Assembly (NCBI RefSeq): GCF_042186555.1
Contig: NC_133332.1
Coordinates: 210,879,609-210,943,608, forward strand
Direction: 5' to 3'
From: Aquarana catesbeiana
Taxonomy: Eukaryota > Chordata > Amphibia > Anura > Ranidae
Length of the DNA stretch: 64,000 nucleotides
The translations under genes and the position numbers were made by a program. Within the stretch, counting starts at the first letter, position 1. The number at the start of each line of letters is the position of its first letter. Positions 34,055 to 46,230 of the stretch are shown here, piece by piece. The notes beneath the pieces are model-generated. The model was given only the letters and a program-made list of their open reading frames with translations, made no database searches and was not told the DNA's origin.

Positions 34055-37000
34055 GTGATATTTCCCCACAGTGGCTTGCATCTCTGCCCCATTCAATACT
34101 GAGATTTCCCAACAATAGTTTGTGTTTATGTTCCTCGCACAATACTGAGATTTACCTGCAGCAGTGTGCCTCTACTTGATACAATAGTGACGTTTCCCCA
34201 CAGAAGTTTGTTTCTCTACCCCTCCCTCAATGATGATATTGTCCCCATAGTAGTTTGTGTTTCTACCCCTTACAATTCTGCTATGAACAATACAATGTAC
34301 TAAATTCACTTTATTTTATATCATTGTCATAGTTGTGTTGTACATACCAGATAAAATAAACAGACTGAATTGAAAATTGTACATCTTTTAATTTTATTTA
34401 AAACTTTTAAATACAAAATAGTTGTTTCCCTGATGTAATAAAATACTTAATTCACGTAAGGCCTTCATGCTACAAGGAACATCCTAGTCATTATGTGTCA
34501 AAAAGTAGATCAGTAGTACTCTGGTTTTTAGAAACTTCTCAATTCAAAGCCCATCCCCAGCCAAAAACGTTTTAGGTTTTGGATACAGCCAGAAAGTGTT
34601 AGAGCCTCTGTCAGAGATGAATTGCTGTCAGTGTAACTACTGGGGACACCCACACACAGAAACAAAACTTGTTCTGTAGTGAGGAAAGGTTAGAACTTCT
34701 GACAATGTTTTAATTACTATCCATGCCTTCCCATCCTGGTGACAAGCACTTTCCCCAATTAGCAGCCCTGTTGTCACAGGGACATGAAGCGAGAGACCCC
34801 AATATAGTTACAGGCAGGAATGAATCTGACCAATTTGTAACACCTTCCACTTTATCCAAGATTAAAGAAAAAAAAATGGCTAAATAAATCTTATCCAAAA
34901 AAAAAAAAAAGGAGTACTCATCAGGTCATGTTCCCTTGGCATATTCTGGGGTTTATTCTGAGGTGTCCATATTGGAGGTACAAATACCCAGCAACTTCAG
35001 CTCATAAAAATCAGCACTGGAGGTGCGAGATGGCTCTGGAGGTGTGAGATGTACCTTGGTTCACTAATGTATTGTATGTATGTGTATGCTGAATAGCACA
35101 GGACCCACAGGCCAGCATTATCCTAAACATACACTGATGCACTCACATCAAGCTTTTGATTGGCTATAACCCCTAAAATTCAAAAATACTTTGCTTACTT
35201 TCCTGTAAAATAGTCCATGAGTCCATTATGGCCCATCAGTAAATTTTGAGGTTACCTGGTATACAGCAGGTTCACAATGATGAAGAATGAAGGTGAGAGT
35301 GTATATATTTAAGCACCTCACAATAAAGTCCACCTCAAGGAATTCTCAGAAGACAAAAACCCCCTCAGATTTTCAAGGTACTATAATTCCAGAGTGTAAT
35401 GTAACAACCCTTATATGGTTACCTTATACAAGTGTAGAGAATGTAAAATCTGAACAGCTTTTGGCGTATCTGAGACTTTGGCTTTCATGCATGATACAGT
35501 ATAGTGCAACACTTTGGTTCCAGGGGGCCTGCTCACCCAAGTGGTGCTCTGCCATACACCACAAGGTCTCCTTTACTTTCTTATTATAATCGATCAGCCA
35601 CTGGTCATGCTGAAAGTTTACAACATTTTGGGACACCGGGACACCGTTGGGTGCTTAATTGTAAGTGGTAAGCATCCTTTATCCCTCTGGGCTGTATACA
35701 ACCACCCTAATCTGAGAAATGACAGAGAAACTATTAACAAGCTTAAAATGGTACCTATCCCAATGGAAATGGCCTGTCTGAGAAGCCTCTAATGGAAGCA
35801 GCCATTTTCCAAACTGCACATTAGGAAGCTTTGGTCCACAAGGCTCATGTCAGAACTTCTTACTCTCTCATTTTCTGTGACTGGAGAAAGTTCACTTATT
35901 TGTGTAGTCTAGAGGTTCCCATAAAAATAAGAAAACATACTGTATAGTTTAACATAGACCTCTCACAAACATATTGAGCAACATAATGTGCAACATATAC
36001 AAACACAATTAGTTCAATTTACTAAAGGATATGCATGTAAACCGGCACAAATAAGCAAATATCCTCTCAGAGTACAGTAATGCAAATGCTTTGTGCACTT
36101 TCACAGAAGCACTAGTGCCCATGATAATACCTCTACATACGACAATTTTTCACTACACTAGCCGGTCACATTTAATAACACAATGATGTGTGCATGCCTT
36201 AATGTGCCTTACAGGAACAAAAAAGAAGGAAACAGCATTATTTGAGTGTTCAAAATGCATGGAAAACTGAGACCGCTAAGCACACACTGGACATCAGTGT
36301 GCAATCAGATGGGTTCAGAAATGCTACGTACGTGCCTGTGTACCCCCAATGCAAGTGCAAAAATGATTTACACTTGCTCTGGTACATTTGTTTTAGTAAA
36401 TCAGCCCAAATGTACACAGAAGTCTCCATTCTTTTGCAGCGTCTGTAGCCACAGGTCGGCCTGCAGAGCATTACATCCAATGGATACTGGCGCTAACCCT
36501 AAAAGAACACCACATAAAAGACTTCACTTTTTTTTTTAAAGCGGACTGTAAATTTCAATCATGATCGCTTTCTTTTTCAATTTGGACTCATATACCTCAT
36601 ATTTGTTTTAACAATTAAACAAAAACATTGATTTTCCCCACATATTATGAAATAAAAATCATTTTAAACATGTACATTATAATAGCAATTGGTAAAGCAA
36701 TCATTCAAGCACACATCACATGACATTTTTATCTGACAAGAAATATTGATATTGTATTCAAATTTGATGGCATCTGATCAGAAAACACCCTAACACACAT
36801 TGCAATCTATCTGGTTTGGATTAAAAATGCTGACTGAAAAGGAAAATCATAATCTGATAAAAAATTGAAAATGTTGGGAACTTTAAATAAAACCCAATAC
36901 GACACCAATACTAGAGGTGCAGTTAACTTGTCTTTATAGTTATAGGATATAGGCCCAATGCTGGGTGAACACTTGCTTAGTAACTCACTTGTTAATAATA

Positions 37001-38020
37001 TGATGAGACTCTTGGCTCCAGAGTTTGCAACTTCAAAACAAATCACCAAGGTAGCTCCCATATTTCCATCCTCTTATGTTCAGTCTAATGAAAATAGGCT
37101 TAGATTTTAAAACAGAAGTGGCTGTTACTTCTCGGCTGCTATCTGACCATCCTAGTCAATTTGGCACATAAAATCTAGCACATCCCTAGTGCTGTACAGC
37201 ATCCCATGCTCAGTCTGGCACATTGCAGCATAAAGTTAAAGCTGCACTCCAGGAATTATTTGTATTGCATACTTACATTGATCCAGCTTGGCACAATGTA
37301 TATGCATATTTCACAGCTGAGGGGCCACTGGGGAAGCTGGAAATATAACTGCAGTAGTTAGTGCTACTATAGCAGCCGTTGCCATGTTCTGGGTCCCGTG
37401 CAGGTTCTGTATAATCAGGTTCCCCTCTGCACACCAACCACAGAAGGTCACTTACTCAGCACTGCCACCATTCAAAGAAAGCCTTGTATTTTTTTTTCAA
37501 TTAACACAAGGTGTTCTCTGATTGGACAAGGAGCAAATCATCCCAAGGAAAAAATCTGTTCACATTACTGACTTGTGTTCTGCTTGCAGTCCGACTGTAA
37601 ATCGTAGGGTGTTTGGGTGGCTTTGAAGAGTTCAGTTTTTTTGGTTGTGATGGGGTCACCAAGTCCTGTGTAGTTAGTTAGCTGTTTGCTGTACAAAGCA
37701 GAAATGCACATACGGTACATATGCTTTTAATGTGGGGAATTCTGCCACCCGTGTTCATTTTAACCCTTTTTTGCTAGTGGTAACATGAGGACTTGTGGAG
37801 AGGAGGGGTGGTGACCCTAAAAATACTGAAATCATTAGTGGACACAAACACAACATAACTTACATAATTCCTACAAAATCTAAAAGATAAAACTGTACTG
37901 AGTTAATAAATAAAGCTCTGCGTGTGTGTACATGAAGTCCTGATGCTCATTCACATAAGGGCTGTGGCCTGTAGTGGGAATCAGTGTTTTTTTTGTTTTT
38001 TTTTGTGGCTGGAGCTGTGT
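34055..38020. other. Intergenic, no gene recognised
   Basis: AT-rich sequence with scattered poly(A)/poly(T) runs (34895, 36530, 37490). Loose repeats of the phrase CAATACTGAGATTT-CCCC-CAGTAGTTTG-TCTACCCC occur at 34090-34270. No splice-supported exon or complete mobile element was resolved. Confidence 0.45.
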
Positions 38021-38024
38021 GCAG

Positions 38025-38325
38025 GCAGCCTATCTCAACCTTTTCAACACAGAGGAACCACCCTTGAAATAGTTCTGCGGTCTCAGGGAACCCCTGCTAA
38101 AAATTAGAAATCTACAACTCATAATACATTAGTGTGATGGTCAGTGGGAAGAATGGTCTTTACACTTGTGGTCACTGGGAAGAATTACCTCCTTACAGAT
38201 AGTTAAAAAGATCAATGGTGTCAGTGGGAACTTCTCTGAGAGGCAGAAATTGCCCAATGCTGAAGGAACCCCTAGCAATCTCTGGAGGGAGGAACTCCGT
38301 TTGAGAATCACTGCGCTATGGGAAC
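38025..38325 (+). mobile_element. hAT-like MITE, fuller copy
   Basis: Starts near CTATCTCAACCTTTTCAACA, includes AACCACCCTTGAAATAGTT and TCAGGGAACCCC, and ends near GGAGGAACTCCGTTTGAGAATCACTG-type sequence. The partner fragment is at 29620-29745. Confidence 0.55.
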
Positions 38326-38329
38326 GCAG

Positions 38330-39545
38330 CAGCTGTATGAACACAGCCGCAGATCCTAATTTGACAGGTGTGTGGATGGAGGTGTATGGCCTCCAAACAA
38401 GTATGTAGTAGAGGCCACTTACCCACATCTGCATACCTGTCAAATTAGGATCTGTGGCTGTGGTTGTGCAGCCGTTGAATCCTCAGAGTAACAAGCAGCG
38501 CAAGCCACACAACCAAACTGCTCACTCACACTGCGTGGGCCAGAGAACCTGTGTGAATAAGCTTTTTTTTTTTCTACGTTTTTAAAATTTTTAAATTTTT
38601 TTCATAATAGTGTTGGGGGCAGATGTTTCACTTGAGTCAAACAGGTACTGTGGACATATATTCCTCATTCCCTTAGCTGCACTGACAAAAGAACAAAAAG
38701 CACTCTGTACAGGGGCTCCTGTTCACTCAAACTGAAGCATAGTAGAGACAGTTTACTATACTTCTGTTATGACTAAATACCCCCTTGCTCTCCATCCTGA
38801 AAAGATACCCCTGTGTGCCTGAGGCAGCAGAGAGAAAGTTGGCAGAACTGCAAGGAGAAACACACGAGAGCCTGAGTAGCAGGGGGAATCTGATGTGGGC
38901 AGGGATGGACAGGGAGGGTTAGCTGCTGCAGAGAGCCATACAGGAGGGATCGGTACCAGTAATTGCGCCCCCGTCACACCAGTCATCCTTCCTGTCCACA
39001 TCCACTTCCCTCTGCTGCCTGGCCCCCATGCAGGACAGGTGGTACCCCCTTATTGGTGGCCCTGCATATGGCGCTACTATTAGGTTGCCAATACAGTCGC
39101 AATATAGTTCCCTGTTATCAGTCTAATATCAGGCATGTAGAAAAACTTTATTTCCCCGAAGGAAGAAACTTTATACTCCTATAAAACATATAATATTAAA
39201 TTTGATGGTTCTTCACATCAGATTCAGTTATTCATACAGAGTCAGTCTAAAACAGACAGACGAGTTATGAGTAGTGACACATTGGTCACAGTTGTTCTTA
39301 TTACAGATATTAACTTTCTAAGATATTGAAGTTCCTTGCTCTTTATTCCCCCCACATCCCTTCTAATGGGAGTCTCACTCCTCTTCCTGCATTCATCGGA
39401 AAACAGATGCCTAAAAGGCAAATGATAAAGTCTGCAGTGGAGCTGAGAGTGCAGGCACAAGATTCCACAACAGGTGATTTAACCTGCCATTAATCACCAC
39501 AAATAAACCAATTTTTTTGAGTGGACTAACCATTTAATAAATAAA
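38330..39545. other. Intergenic, nothing firm
   Basis: Contains an inverted pair around 38350-38460 (GCAGATCCTAATTTGACAGG facing CCTGTCAAATTAGGATCTG-type sequence). Otherwise no gene or complete element is seen. Confidence 0.45.
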
Positions 39546-39553
39546 AAAACATT

Positions 39554-39986
39554 TTAAAAGCTAAATTCCAGAAATTCAGCACTTTGTAAAAATTTCAGGC
39601 ATACCAAGAGTATACTATTAGGTCCAATGAGCTGCCTGCTGCCTCGTATTGTGCTCCAGGAAGATAACTTCCAGTACTTCAATGCGGCTCGTTTCTTCAA
39701 GAGCAGAGTCGCAGGAATGGCTATGCCCACCCACTCTCCCCTCCTCCTGCCCATTCACAGAAGCCCTGGTATTATGTTAACTCATTCTCAAAATACAAAG
39801 GCTTCTGTGAATGGGCAGCTGTTGTGTATGCTTCTGAGCTGGAGTGCATCCTCCAGGAGTGCAATAAACCGGTTACATATTAGTGAAAAATAAGTCCTTG
39901 AGGCGACATACACCTAATTGGACTTAACTCATATAGTGCGCCTGCATTTTTTGCAGAGTTGCTAAATTCCTGGATTTCAGCTTTAA
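39554..39986. mobile_element. TTAA-flanked MITE
   Basis: TTAA at 39554-39557 is followed by AAGCTAAATTCCAGAAAT, and the right end CTGGATTTCAGC meets TTAA at 39983-39986. Subterminal AGCACTTTGTAAAAA faces TTTTTGCAGAGTTGCT-like sequence. An inner stem pairs CCCATTCACAGAAGCC with GGCTTCTGTGAATGGG. Confidence 0.7.
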
Positions 39987-40691
39987 AAGAAAACCTGGTG
40001 CTGAGACAAGTATGAGAATGGCCTTTGCCGACCACCTCCTGAAAAAGCTAGAGGCCTAGGTGCCTCTGCCAATACATTCTAAGTCACTGACCCAAAACAA
40101 TTAAAGCAATTAAATCAGAATTACATAAAAACTACAGATCTGCAAACTTCCTCTAGGTTGGTGGCTCAACTCAAAGTGCTGAAGCTTCCCAACTAGGAAA
40201 TACAATATGGTTGCACATATGAATGTGTTGCAAAGCAAAACACAGCTTTCTAATACATTATGCACTGTCAGCACTGAACATAATACTATGAACCTGCCTG
40301 AGAAGGAAACAAACACATAATATACACAGATGGGGAAAGGTTTGGTCAAAACTGTAATTCTCAGATTAACAATAAATTCCACAAATGCTGGCCTCCAGGC
40401 TTCTCTGCTTCCTTTAACAAAAAAAAGGGCTTTGCTAGATGTCACAGCCAAAAAAACTTTAATCTTCCTTCTTTGAATTTAAAGAGAAGAAACAACAGGA
40501 GTGACCAATGTAATTTCCTTTGTTTAAAATGGGAATTTCACTTCCATGGGAAAGAAACAAAAATAAAAACAAACACTTTGGCGAATGCAATTCTTGGAGA
40601 GGTACAGAATATTCTGGTGGCTTGTGACTCCCCAGAAAAAGTTTAAATTTTTTTGTTTTTGTGAAGGCCCTTTTTTCAAAGCACAGCCAAG

Positions 40692-40721
<30 letters not shown>
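40692..40721. repeat. Poly(A) run of 30
   Basis: A single uninterrupted A tract, T on the QSOX2-sense strand, about 0.5 kb beyond the QSOX2 stop. The length may be unreliable. Confidence 0.9.
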
Positions 40722-40722
<1 letters not shown>

Positions 40723-40839
40723 ACACCACTTAAGGTTCACAATCCATTTTTCTATCTTTCTGGGGTGGACAATCAACCCCAGGGCCAATATGTTTGTTCC
40801 AGATGAGCACAGCAGTTTAGAATATTCCTTCACATAGTT

Positions 40840-41213
40840 TAAGAAATGTCACATTTTATTTTTCACCAGGCAGGCTCTCTTATTCAAATTAGATCTGAAG
40901 CATGTCCAGGCTGGTGGAAAAGGCCACAAGACTCTAAAAAAAAGGCTTCCCAGATGAACGCCCTAAAAACTCGTCAAAAAGGCCCATTTACCGTCTTTGA
41001 ACATCTTTGCCAGAATTTTTCAAAAAATAGGCAACCTTAACCAGCCACAAATGTTTTCTTAGCAGCGCCTTCAGAACAATTTAAAGAATTAAAATGTATA
41101 TTAACACACAAAGCATATCCCTGATTACCAGACTTGGCTTTGCAATTAGTACAAAGCGCTTGTGGTCTTAAATGGTCAATGGTGAGACACTGTAAATAAA
41201 ATAAAAAAAACAG
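40840..41213 (-). other. QSOX2: Putative QSOX2 3' UTR with AATAAA signal
   Basis: Downstream of the QSOX2 stop (TAA at 41214-41216) on the minus strand the first good polyadenylation signal is AATAAA at about 40856-40861, placing cleavage near 40840. The interval holds no recognisable repeat. Longer UTR forms are possible. Confidence 0.4.
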
Positions 41214-41728
41214 TTATACATAAGGTTTGTTGTATCTAATTTTCCACCGTCTTGAGCGAACTCTGAAGAAAAAGTACATAACCATAAGGAATAAGGAAGA
41301 GGTTATATAAAGGACCACACACAGACTCATATCTATGTTGGAGAAGCCAAGGCCTAAGAAAGTCACAGACGCTTTGCTATCCTCCGGATGGTAGTTGGAA
41401 TTTTTGCTTTGGTTTGGTTGATTTTGAATCAACTTGTCTAAAAATTCAGGTCTAGGGTGTTTATGATGCTTGTCTTTGTCAGAGGTATAACTTCCAGGAC
41501 TCTTTGTAGGGAGTTTGTCACTTTTCTCATCTGCTACACCAGGCTGGTCAGTGTTGGGGTCGGCGTATTGCAGAGAGATCTCCTTGCTACTGTAGTGTTG
41601 TTTGAGAAAGGCAAGAACTTCCTCTTCATTCCAGCTGTGGACACCACCCACCTCTTCATGGCATGCAGGGCAAATGTCAGGTGTTGGCCACTGCACTTTC
41701 GGGCTCTTTGGGTCTTCACTGGGGGCGC
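41214..41728 (-). CDS. QSOX2: QSOX2 last coding exon (C-terminal region)
   Basis: QSOX2 is a Golgi/secretory-pathway FAD-linked sulfhydryl oxidase that forms disulfides and reduces oxygen to peroxide. The exon opens after the acceptor TTCATGCAG at 41729-41731 and encodes 170 residues. It begins APSEDPKSPKVQWPTPDICP, including the distal CxxC (CPAC, then HEE), then WNEEEVLAFLKQHYSSKEI, a Ser/Lys/Asp/Pro-rich linker about 65 residues long, FSNIDMSLCVVLYITSS, and a membrane segment (LFLMVMYFFF) with a basic RVRSRRWK tail. The WPTPD..CPACHEE sequence and the MSLCVVLY..SSLFLMVMYFFFRVRSRRWK tail are those of QSOX2, not QSOX1. The first two bases complete a Gly codon with the last G of the exon at 43886-44074. 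Confidence 0.95.
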
Positions 41729-42656
41729 CTGCATGAAGAATGGTACATTAACTTGATCTCTTTATACAAAAAGACACTGGCAAAAATGGTACAATTTTCT
41801 AAACCATTAAAAACATTGTCAAAGCGAAAAAAAAAAAAAAAAATTACTATAAAAAACGCTACAATCCTACAGAATCTTTATCAAAAGGGGACTAACAACT
41901 GTGTCAATATTGTACAATTACTATCTGTGTAGTAAAACATAATTTGAGTCAATGCTTCTCTATGGTTTCCAATGCTCGTTTTTCTTATACAAAGGGGATA
42001 CTTACAAAAAAAATAGTCAGTTTCAAGCAGGGGGGATTTTTTTGTTCAGTAAACACGTTCCTTATAGTTTTAGTCTGCTTTCAAGTAGTAATATATTGCT
42101 TAAATGTGCAATAAAATTTTGCTTGAGATACTGCACATTTATGGAGAATACAGTGAACTTGTGAGCTCTAAAGCCAAGTGCCAAATAATGTACTAAACCA
42201 AACGGCAAGGAAAAAAGTTCATGTCTGTTGCAGCATTTGTCAGTGACAGAGCAGCCAAAATAAAACACACACAGATCAGCACAAGGAACATAACTTGCAG
42301 TCAGTAGGATGTGTCCTTTGTTCTGTTATCTCTTCTACTAGGTGAAATTCATGTTTCCTCTTCCCTGTAATCTATCAGTGCTGCAGGTGTTAATAGAACT
42401 AAAGGCTGTTACACACCAATAGTTTCTTTTCGTTCAACCCAGCTGGTTGAAAGGAAAAAAAAAAAAACTGCCAGCTTTGGTTGGAGCCTCTGTACTAACG
42501 ATCCAACATCCATCTCCCCCGCTGAGCTGCTTTGTTCTGACAGGGCCTGCGCCCCCCAACAGAACACTCCGATCAGCGCTCTCAGCCATTTTTACTGCAG
42601 CAAAGTTGTGTTGTTTTCTCCCCAGAATTAGCCATCCGATTGTCTGGCATTATTCT

Positions 42657-43218
42657 TTAAAGAAGTCCAACCTGAGCTTTTTAGGCTGGGCTTCTCCTCT
42701 GGGTCACAGGAGTGGAACTCTTTTTACACTCCTGTGACCCGTTTTCTGCGGAGATCGGTCTGAAGTCCGCTCACGTCACTGCCATCAGTCGAGGCAGCGC
42801 GTCATCCCAACTTCCAAGTCTGGATCTGCCAGCAGCCTTGATTGATGGCAGTCTCAGCGGCCTGTCATTGCCGATGGCTTGGTTCTCACTCCTCCCCGAG
42901 CATAGGGATGCTGTCAGTCAGCATCTCTCCTGCTCTGATCCTCCATGCTCATTGGAGCGATGAGCTGTGGAGGGAGCTGTTCCCCGCCCCTCCACAGCTC
43001 ATCGCTCCAATGAGTGTGGAGGATCAAAGCTGGAGAGATGCTGACTGACAGCATCCCTATGCTCGGGGAGGAGTGAGAACCAAGCCATCGGCAATGTTCG
43101 GTGGCTCGGTTCTCAGTGCAGAGACACCGGGGGACAGCTGCAGCATCGGTCTGATGCTCCATCAACCGAGGTAAGTATGAATCTAAAAAAAAAACGAAAA
43201 CCCATACTTCTTTTTTAA
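42657..43218. mobile_element. TTAA-flanked MITE with 108-bp foldback arms
   Basis: TTAA at 42657-42660 and 43215-43218, with weak inverted ends (AAGAAGT facing ACTTCTTT). The centre is a foldback: 42866-42973 pairs with about 42988-43096, nearly perfectly, for example CCTCCCCGAGCATAGGGATG facing its complement. A smaller stem, GGGTCACAGGAGTG facing CACTCCTGTGACCC, lies at about 42700-42740. No coding capacity. Confidence 0.75.
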
Positions 43219-43330
43219 AGCCTGTTCACATGAATTACATGATTTTAAGTATATCTAATATATTTAAAAGTAAGAGATGACACTAAGTGCATGTTTATTC
43301 TTTTGTTGATGGTATCATGGCCACATTTAA

Positions 43331-43635
43331 GCCTGGTACACAATAAAGTTTTCCTTCGTTCAACCCAGCGGGCTGAAAAAAAAAAAAAAAAAAAAGACAG
43401 ATCGCTGTACTAATTCAAGCGATATAGGCACAGCAATCTCGCCTTCTGTGCTATTGTCTTCTGACAGGGGTACCCCCCCCAACCACCAGGACACACCGGT
43501 CAGCTTTTGCGGCCACAGTGCTACAGTGCTGATTGGATGCATTTTTTTTTTTCTTTGACACGTGTCGAAAGTCGTTGGTTCCTGTCAAACTGACCGTTTT
43601 CGGATAACTTTCGGCCCGTGTGTACCCTTCATTAG
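43331..43635. mobile_element. Interspersed repeat, second copy of the 42408 type
   Basis: Shares TTCGTTCAACCCAGCGGGCT, a poly(A) tract, TTCTGACAGGGG and a CACACCGGTCAGC-like region with the copy starting near 42408. It appears to end near CGTGTGTACCC (43617), a loose complement of GGTACACA at its start. Superfamily not determined. Confidence 0.5.
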
Positions 43636-43885
43636 TGTTGTAATGAGGACTGCAAGGGGACCTTTATGTAAATGCTGTGCCTGCAAAAAGTAGAGTCCAG
43701 CCTTTAGAAAGTGGCCACTACCTGGCCTTTATCTCTGGTACAAACACAGTGATGTCTACTGCAGATGGATTTACCACATAAACAGCAGCTGCACTGACTT
43801 GGGAATGACTTGTGTACTACTATTTAATGGAATGGCTGCAGTCTGATAAATATTCTTTTAGCCCAAAGACATTTTATTTGCATAC

Positions 43886-44074
43886 CAGCCAGTCGATTAT
43901 TGACCACATTGTGTTTTCGCCATAGCCACATGACTGCTTCTTCTGCTGTTTTCACGGTGTCCACAGACTCTTTAGCCATTGCTTCAAAATGCTGTGCACA
44001 CTCACGACAGCCGAAAAATTCCCGAATATACCGCCTCATGACCTTCAGAACAGCCTGTGCATCACTTTCAAAAG
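43886..44074 (-). CDS. QSOX2: QSOX2 penultimate coding exon (Erv/ALR domain)
   Basis: This exon encodes 63 residues of the FAD-binding Erv/ALR sulfhydryl oxidase domain. On the minus strand the acceptor TTCTCCCTAG at 44075-44076 is followed by FESDAQAVLKVMRRYIREFF, then GCRECAQHFEAMA with the flavin-proximal redox CxxC (CREC) and the FAD-contacting His, then KTAEEAVMWLWRKHNVVNNR and LAG, the conserved FAD-binding W..HN.VN.RLAG motif. It ends at donor CTG|GTATGC in phase 1, fitting the next exon exactly. The preceding exon (QSOX YPCSLWKLFH-type region) was not found between 44075 and 64000, so that intron is very large or the exon lies outside the window. Confidence 0.95.
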
Positions 44075-44438
44075 CTAGGGAGAACCAAAAAAAAAAAAAA
44101 AAATATATATATATCACAACAAAACCAAGAAAAAAGCACCTTACTAGATAATTCATTATTTAGTAGCATCAAATGTACAAAGTTTAGGCAAATTCTAGAA
44201 AAAAAAAGATTTCGACTAAGTTATTACATGTGTATTTCAAGTACAATTAGTATAAGAATCTAAAAAATATAGTTCACTTTAGCATCCACTAATTTGAACT
44301 ACAGCAGCATATTGGGAATGGGACGACATGCAAAATCAGGGTTTTTTGCAATGCACATTGCTGCTGGCCCAAAGCAACTAAAGGAATGGCTCTGATAAGT
44401 GTGGATATGCTTCTTCAATGATGACACAGGAGGTGGGA

Positions 44439-44595
44439 CAGTGACCAAACTGAGTCACCTAATGGCAGCAAAGAAAAAGGTCACAGTCCTGGCTATGTGG
44501 TTTCAAAGACTACCTGGATCACAAGGCTTTCTGAACAACATTAGAAATCCTCTGGTGGCTGAAAGTTCACATATGTGTATTTCAGTTTTCACATT
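44439..44595 (+). repeat. Left member of about 160-bp direct repeats flanking the Penelope composite
   Basis: CAGTGACCAAACTGAGTCAC through GTATTTCAGTTTTC matches 51655-51817 over its whole length with few changes and small indels, in the same orientation. Confidence 0.85.
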
Positions 44596-44599
44596 GTTA

Positions 44600-45712
44600 C
44601 TAGACTGTCACTCTTGCATTGGACGTTTTCGCTTTATATGTTATGTATATCTATTTATTAATACTGTCATTATCCTTATTTGTGACCTCCTCTGATTGTT
44701 ATTGGTCTTCTGTCCCCCCCCCCCCCATTATCTGGGGGCTGCTCCATGCCATCTTCCACAGGCACCACTGGGCTCTATCCCAGCACTATGCGGCTGCCCA
44801 CTGCCATATCCTGCATATCCTTTTGCAGTATGCAGCGCGTCGAGGACCAGCTGGGAGGTGCTGTCCTCACTCCTGGTCCCGCTTACGTCATTGCCTGCTA
44901 GCCACTTGCGTCCCGCGCTGTGATATCATCTATTGCGCAGGCGCGTCCTGTAGGACGAGGCGCAAGTGCAGTGACGCTGTACGGCTGGTCTGGATGACGT
45001 CACCTCGACTATCACGCCGATTGGCTGATTACAATTGGGACGTGCATACATAGGTACGCTGGCTCGCCGCATTGAGTCACACACACTTGGTGTGTTACTA
45101 CCCAGGTGGCTGCACACTATTGAGGGTTCTCCCTGTTAAAGGCAATTCATCTTTATTTTGCTGCATCAAGTTTGGTCCCTTTCCTACTATTTTTACAATA
45201 CGGTTTGAACGAGCCCCCTTTTTATTTTTAGATTACCCGATAGTACACTCAACGGCGCTCTTTCTTTCTGGGGAGAGTCTGCGATCAATGGCCCTTCTTA
45301 TTCTGTGGCTTTGTGTACTATGAATGGAGACCTGGGCTAGTGCGCATTTTTTCCCTTTTTGCAACTTACTGTAGCTACTATTGGCCTTATACCTCCTCCC
45401 ATTCGTTAGACAGTGATCGTGTTTATAACGGGTGAGTTTGTTATACTTTTTTGCTCTGGTAAGTCCAGCTAAGATTGTTCTGCCATTATCTATCATGGAT
45501 CTCCATTCTCTGATGGTAATACCTGACCCCTCAGCAGCCGCCCTGTTTAACTGCATACACTGCTTTCAGCTGTGATCCTGTTTTTATAGTTTATTGTAAG
45601 TACCCCCAACTCTGTTTTACCTTATGCACTAAAAAGTACATCTATATACTTTATACCATTTCTATCCCTATTATGTTTTGCACACCCCCATAGTTGTCTG
45701 GTTTGCCTTCAC
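44600..45712 (+). other. Unassigned sequence, probably retroelement-derived
   Basis: Includes a C run (44706-44726), CpG-rich sequence with GATGACGTCA at 44994, and T-rich stretches. Style and position suggest untranslated sequence of Penelope-like elements, but no protein or defined boundary is seen. Confidence 0.35.
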
Positions 45713-45751
45713 TTAGACAATAATCAGTGTAGCGCTGGACACAAATAATAA

Positions 45752-46230
45752 GTGCCCATTCACACAGGGGCAACACGACTTCCAGCGCGACTTTGGGAGG
45801 CAACTTGGACACGACTTGAGTATGAATCACAGCACGACTTGGGGCAACTTACAACACAACTTGAAGTCGCCTCCAGGACAGGGAACTTTACAAGTGGCCA
45901 ATCAGAGCTTATCAGCTGTGTGTGAGAAGGAGGGGGCTGGCTGTTTAGTGGAGGAAATTACTTTCTGTTTCCATTCTGCTTCCTGTAAAGTTGCCTCAGT
46001 ATGAACAGTGATCAGACTTGGAGGCAACTTCCATTGAAATCAATGAGTACAAGTTGCCTTCAAGTCAGATTGAAGTAGTACAGGAACCTTTTCTGAAGTC
46101 GGAGCGACTGCAGTAGTGTGCATTAAGACAGATCCATTCACTTACATTGATTTTTTCATGTAGCGCGACTTGAGGCGACTAGGGGCGACTTGAAGTCGGA
46201 TCCAAAAGTTGCCCCTGTGTGAATGGGCTC
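45752..46230. mobile_element. Harbinger-type MITE in the left Penelope arm, 3-bp TAA duplication
   Basis: TAA flanks both sides (45749-45751, 46231-46233), and the uninterrupted right arm shows the empty site. Ends GTGCCCATTCACACAGGGGC and GCCCCTGTGTGAATGGGCTC are inverted repeats. The interior is crowded with GCGACTT/AAGTCGC-type words. A second copy is at 60181-60637. Confidence 0.88.

Larger units (their letters stand above)
41729..43885 (-). other. QSOX2: QSOX2 last intron
   Basis: Bounded by donor CTG|GTATGC and acceptor GCAG|GC on the minus strand; the phase joins Gly across the boundary. It contains an A run at about 41827-41843, two copies of a GTTCAACCCAGC-G-CTGAAA repeat (42408 and 43331), and a TTAA-type MITE with a long foldback (42657-43218). 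Confidence 0.85.

Noticed and set aside
44390..44700. QSOX2 upstream exon near the Erv/ALR exon
   Set aside because: The open frames belong to the 160-bp direct repeat also present at 51655 and carry no QSOX motifs.
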